DNA of 7,577 nucleotides from Bacteroidales bacterium (lineage in GTDB: Bacteria > Bacteroidota > Bacteroidia > Bacteroidales > F082): contig JAFWRA010000150.1 in assembly GCA_017508895.1 (NCBI GenBank), positions 1 to 7,577 on the forward strand, given 5' to 3'. The notes below the pieces were generated by a model, which worked only from the letters and a program-made list of their open reading frames with translations, was not told the origin of the DNA and did not search any database. Each line of letters starts with the position of its first letter. The first letter of the stretch is position 1. A program made the position numbers and the translations under genes. Positions 6,801 through 7,577 of this stretch are shown here, piece by piece.

Positions 6801-7173
6801 CACTGGACTGCAATGTCAGATCCTCATCAACCACCCTGGCACAGCCACCCTGCGCGTCAGGGCTTGGAACGGCTGCGGATTCTCGGAACAGGAAATCGTT
6901 ATCCATGCGGGATTCTTCGACATCAATGATTTTCAAACAATTTCAGCCGCCATATATCCCAATCCCGCACACGACAAAGTAACCATTGAAGCCGAAAGCA
7001 TTGTGAGGATTAAACTGTACAACCTGCAAGGGCAATGCGTTTGGGATTATCCAGTCAACCAAGCCGACCATGTGGAGCTTCCCCTACCATCCCTTCCTCC
7101 CTCACTCTATCTCGTTGAGATACAAACAGCCTATGGTATTGCTCGAACCAAACTAAAAACAGAACCGCTATGA
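3880..7173 (+). CDS. Large T9SS-secreted FG-GAP repeat surface protein
   Basis: A 1097-residue multidomain protein. Order: signal peptide (1-21, LSLSA then QTY); a DUF1566/Lcl-like module (about 25-198, with FWYIPTAGQ, YYSSSE and LRAVRN) homologous to its two neighbours; a proline-rich linker (199-212); an FG-GAP/VCBS-like region with DxDxDG-type calcium loops near 249, 361, 469, 524, 578 and 626; a segment RAARPVWNQYMYHV (662-675); four 49-residue repeats (738-933) with C-x25-C spacing; a PKD-like domain (about 933-1008); and a type A T9SS sorting domain (about 1020-1097) with YPNP (1026-1029) and LYNLQGQ. Family knowledge: FG-GAP loops bind calcium and form beta-propellers, while the tail directs outer-membrane export by T9SS, followed by cleavage and usually A-LPS anchoring. 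Inference: an adhesin or surface-matrix protein. No catalytic domain is recognised. The stop overlaps the next start (ATGA). Confidence 0.88.
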   Translation: MKRLLHIVLLFMLSTSLSLSAQTYKIGDLIINDDGSRGIVFYVNTDRTDGWMVALNDLPTNNWGLADDLAGIPNLSEPMELFYETDGYANTGIIRQHHSGQGYAQDYGAGIVDYEHFWYIPTAGQLMKLCSAWSTIENHIIQAGGTTMKWQPYYSSSEATTPGQLFAVDFGSLLRDAGGNFINKDKAGTAYLRAVRNILQPLPPPDPSLPDNILESNCNTPLPIFEWGIREDWSSSANIYCRINPLVGDLDDDGIPEIVCFDMEGNSSSQTAAKTINVYDGQSKIMKTQISVNGLVWAHGNGPFGLVKLPNRKGLIVTACKDSKLYAYDITATNPSTPVWVSNESYNTGNNDFSVSLGFADFNGDGHPEIYLRNKIFNAETGVLLATAQGGNNQADSYSHNSHTNHNKLSCPLAFDICDDTRQELILGNEIYDVVITNPNGITGNHITLKKSITPPNGIINDGHVQVADFNLDGHPDILVSNRDTEGSTGTVSIYVWDVFNNQAYDPINLSTTFTGKSIPLIADFDEDGTLEILIDCCHESNQGLRAYHFNPNSNSFQYLWSLYIDEDSYSNTATLFDFNNDGNNELLFTDNSHFRIYDVGGTQPVQMADIDCGEISIMHIPLVVDVDNDNSAEIVVTGKTGGAVQANTMLKVYKSATEPWRAARPVWNQYMYHVTNVNEDLTIPHFCFNTSTVFAGSDGVLRRPYNNFLQQAGYITPDGMVYNPNGITNINIQGSACSSFTFNGIEYTESGLFEQLIESPEGCDTVYHIQVDLGSPVTFQFWRTRCDHFTWNDSTYYDSGDYQQTFTSIEGCDSIVTLHLVIADTLTYDWSAQSCTDYTWNGTTYSQSGDYPMAFVTDYGCDSVSTLHLVIYEPYQVDIDTTACGSLSWNGQELTASGFYQATFEDANGCDSLVRLQLTIDPLPEAIPEIIGPTEVYVSSDLIFGLFNYSIDSVPYATHYQWSLGNPDWVMDTTGLQCQILINHPGTATLRVRAWNGCGFSEQEIVIHAGFFDINDFQTISAAIYPNPAHDKVTIEAESIVRIKLYNLQGQCVWDYPVNQADHVELPLPSLPPSLYLVEIQTAYGIARTKLKTEPL
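6091..6678 (+). repeat. Four in-frame 147-bp (49-residue) repeats
   Basis: Inside the large T9SS protein, cysteines fall at residues 738/764, 787/813, 836/862 and 885/911, so each pair is 26 positions apart and the repeat period is exactly 49 residues. A shared core reads C...(F/Y/S)(T/S)(F/W)N...Y..SG.(F/Y)......(E/D)..GCD(S/T)(V/I/L)...(L/I).(L/V). The copies have diverged in sequence but not in length. Confidence 0.9.
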
Positions 7174-7577
7174 AAAACAGAATCATCACCATCGTCCTCT
7201 TCATCCTGTTGTTGCCGACATGCCTCATCAGCCAAGTCAGCATCGGTGACATCCTCTGCACCGATGGCAGCATTTTAAGCCGCGAAGCGTTCCCTTCATC
7301 GGGGAAGACAGCTGAAGGCATCGTGTTTTACATCGACAACACCGACGCTCACGGCTGGGCCGTCGCGCTCAACAACCAAAGCTCTTCCATCAAATGGTGT
7401 AGATACTACGAATACGATATCGCTAATCTACCTAACATTAGCAACGCCCGCAATGCCATGCACGATTTGGACGGTCATACCAACACAGGTATCATCCGTG
7501 CAGAAGGCAACAGCTCCATTTTTCCTGCAGCATGGGCCGTTGACTACGACAACGGATGGTATCTACCCAGCGCAGGA
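7170..7577 (+). CDS. Secreted DUF1566/Lcl-like protein, 3' end outside window
   Basis: The first 136 residues of a protein that runs off the right edge. ATG 7170 overlaps the stop of the large gene as ATGA, a standard coupling arrangement that supports the start. Residues 1 to about 21 form a signal peptide (MKNR, then a hydrophobic core ending LISQ). The rest follows the 203-residue protein closely: IGDILCTDGSI, GIVFYIDNTDAHGWAV, NTGIIRAEGN, PAAWAVDY and GWYLPSAG at the edge. C17 sits in a poor lipobox (LPTC), so a plain secreted protein is more likely than a lipoprotein. Whether it ends after one module, as the first gene does, or continues into repeats and a T9SS tail, as the second does, cannot be seen. 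It is the third tandem copy of the module in this operon. Confidence 0.8.
   Translation, partial: MKNRIITIVLFILLLPTCLISQVSIGDILCTDGSILSREAFPSSGKTAEGIVFYIDNTDAHGWAVALNNQSSSIKWCRYYEYDIANLPNISNARNAMHDLDGHTNTGIIRAEGNSSIFPAAWAVDYDNGWYLPSAG

Noticed and set aside
3259..7577. Diversity-generating retroelement target genes
   Set aside because: Lectin-like modules of this kind can be retroelement targets, but no reverse transcriptase, template repeat or adenine-specific variable region is visible here.

Overview
The window looks like chromosomal DNA of a Bacteroidota member, most likely order Bacteroidales. The main evidence is a secreted 1097-residue protein ending in a type IX secretion system (T9SS) sorting domain (YPNP motif). 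Two putative promoters also fit the Bacteroides sigma-factor pattern (-7 box TAnnTTTG, -33 box about 19 bases upstream), and Shine-Dalgarno sequences are hard to see. I cannot name the genus.

Left block (1-1974, + strand): the end of a glycan biosynthesis operon. It holds the C-terminus of a glycosyltransferase, a small SAM-dependent methyltransferase whose start overlaps the preceding stop (TAATG), and a complete GT4-type glycosyltransferase overlapping the methyltransferase by 20 bases. The tight overlaps suggest one transcript building or decorating a surface polysaccharide such as capsule or O-antigen. Hand-counted GC falls from about 63% (1-120) to about 29% (241-360), a possible recombination edge.

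Middle block (1996-3140, - strand): one gene for a 355-residue P-loop ATPase of the ATPase_2/STAND-like kind with a C-terminal winged helix. It is bounded on both sides by almost identical 35-base direct repeats, each made of two 15-base units containing small inverted repeats. A good minus-strand promoter places transcription initiation at the outer edge of the right-hand repeat, so that repeat would form nearly the whole 5' leader. The gene and its repeats look like a discrete inserted module, convergent with the glycosyltransferase operon.

Right block (3197-7577, + strand): a divergent promoter starts an operon of three secreted-protein genes. They are a 203-residue protein, the 1097-residue T9SS cargo, and a third gene cut by the window edge. 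All three begin with a signal peptide followed by the same DUF1566/Lcl-like (C-type-lectin-like) module, so the operon is a run of paralogues. The large protein adds FG-GAP-like calcium loops, four exact 49-residue repeats with C-x25-C spacing, a PKD-like domain and the T9SS tail, which is the layout of a cell-surface adhesin or matrix protein. The short ones carry the module and, where the end is visible, no sorting tail. No RNA gene, CRISPR array, transposase or integrase was seen.
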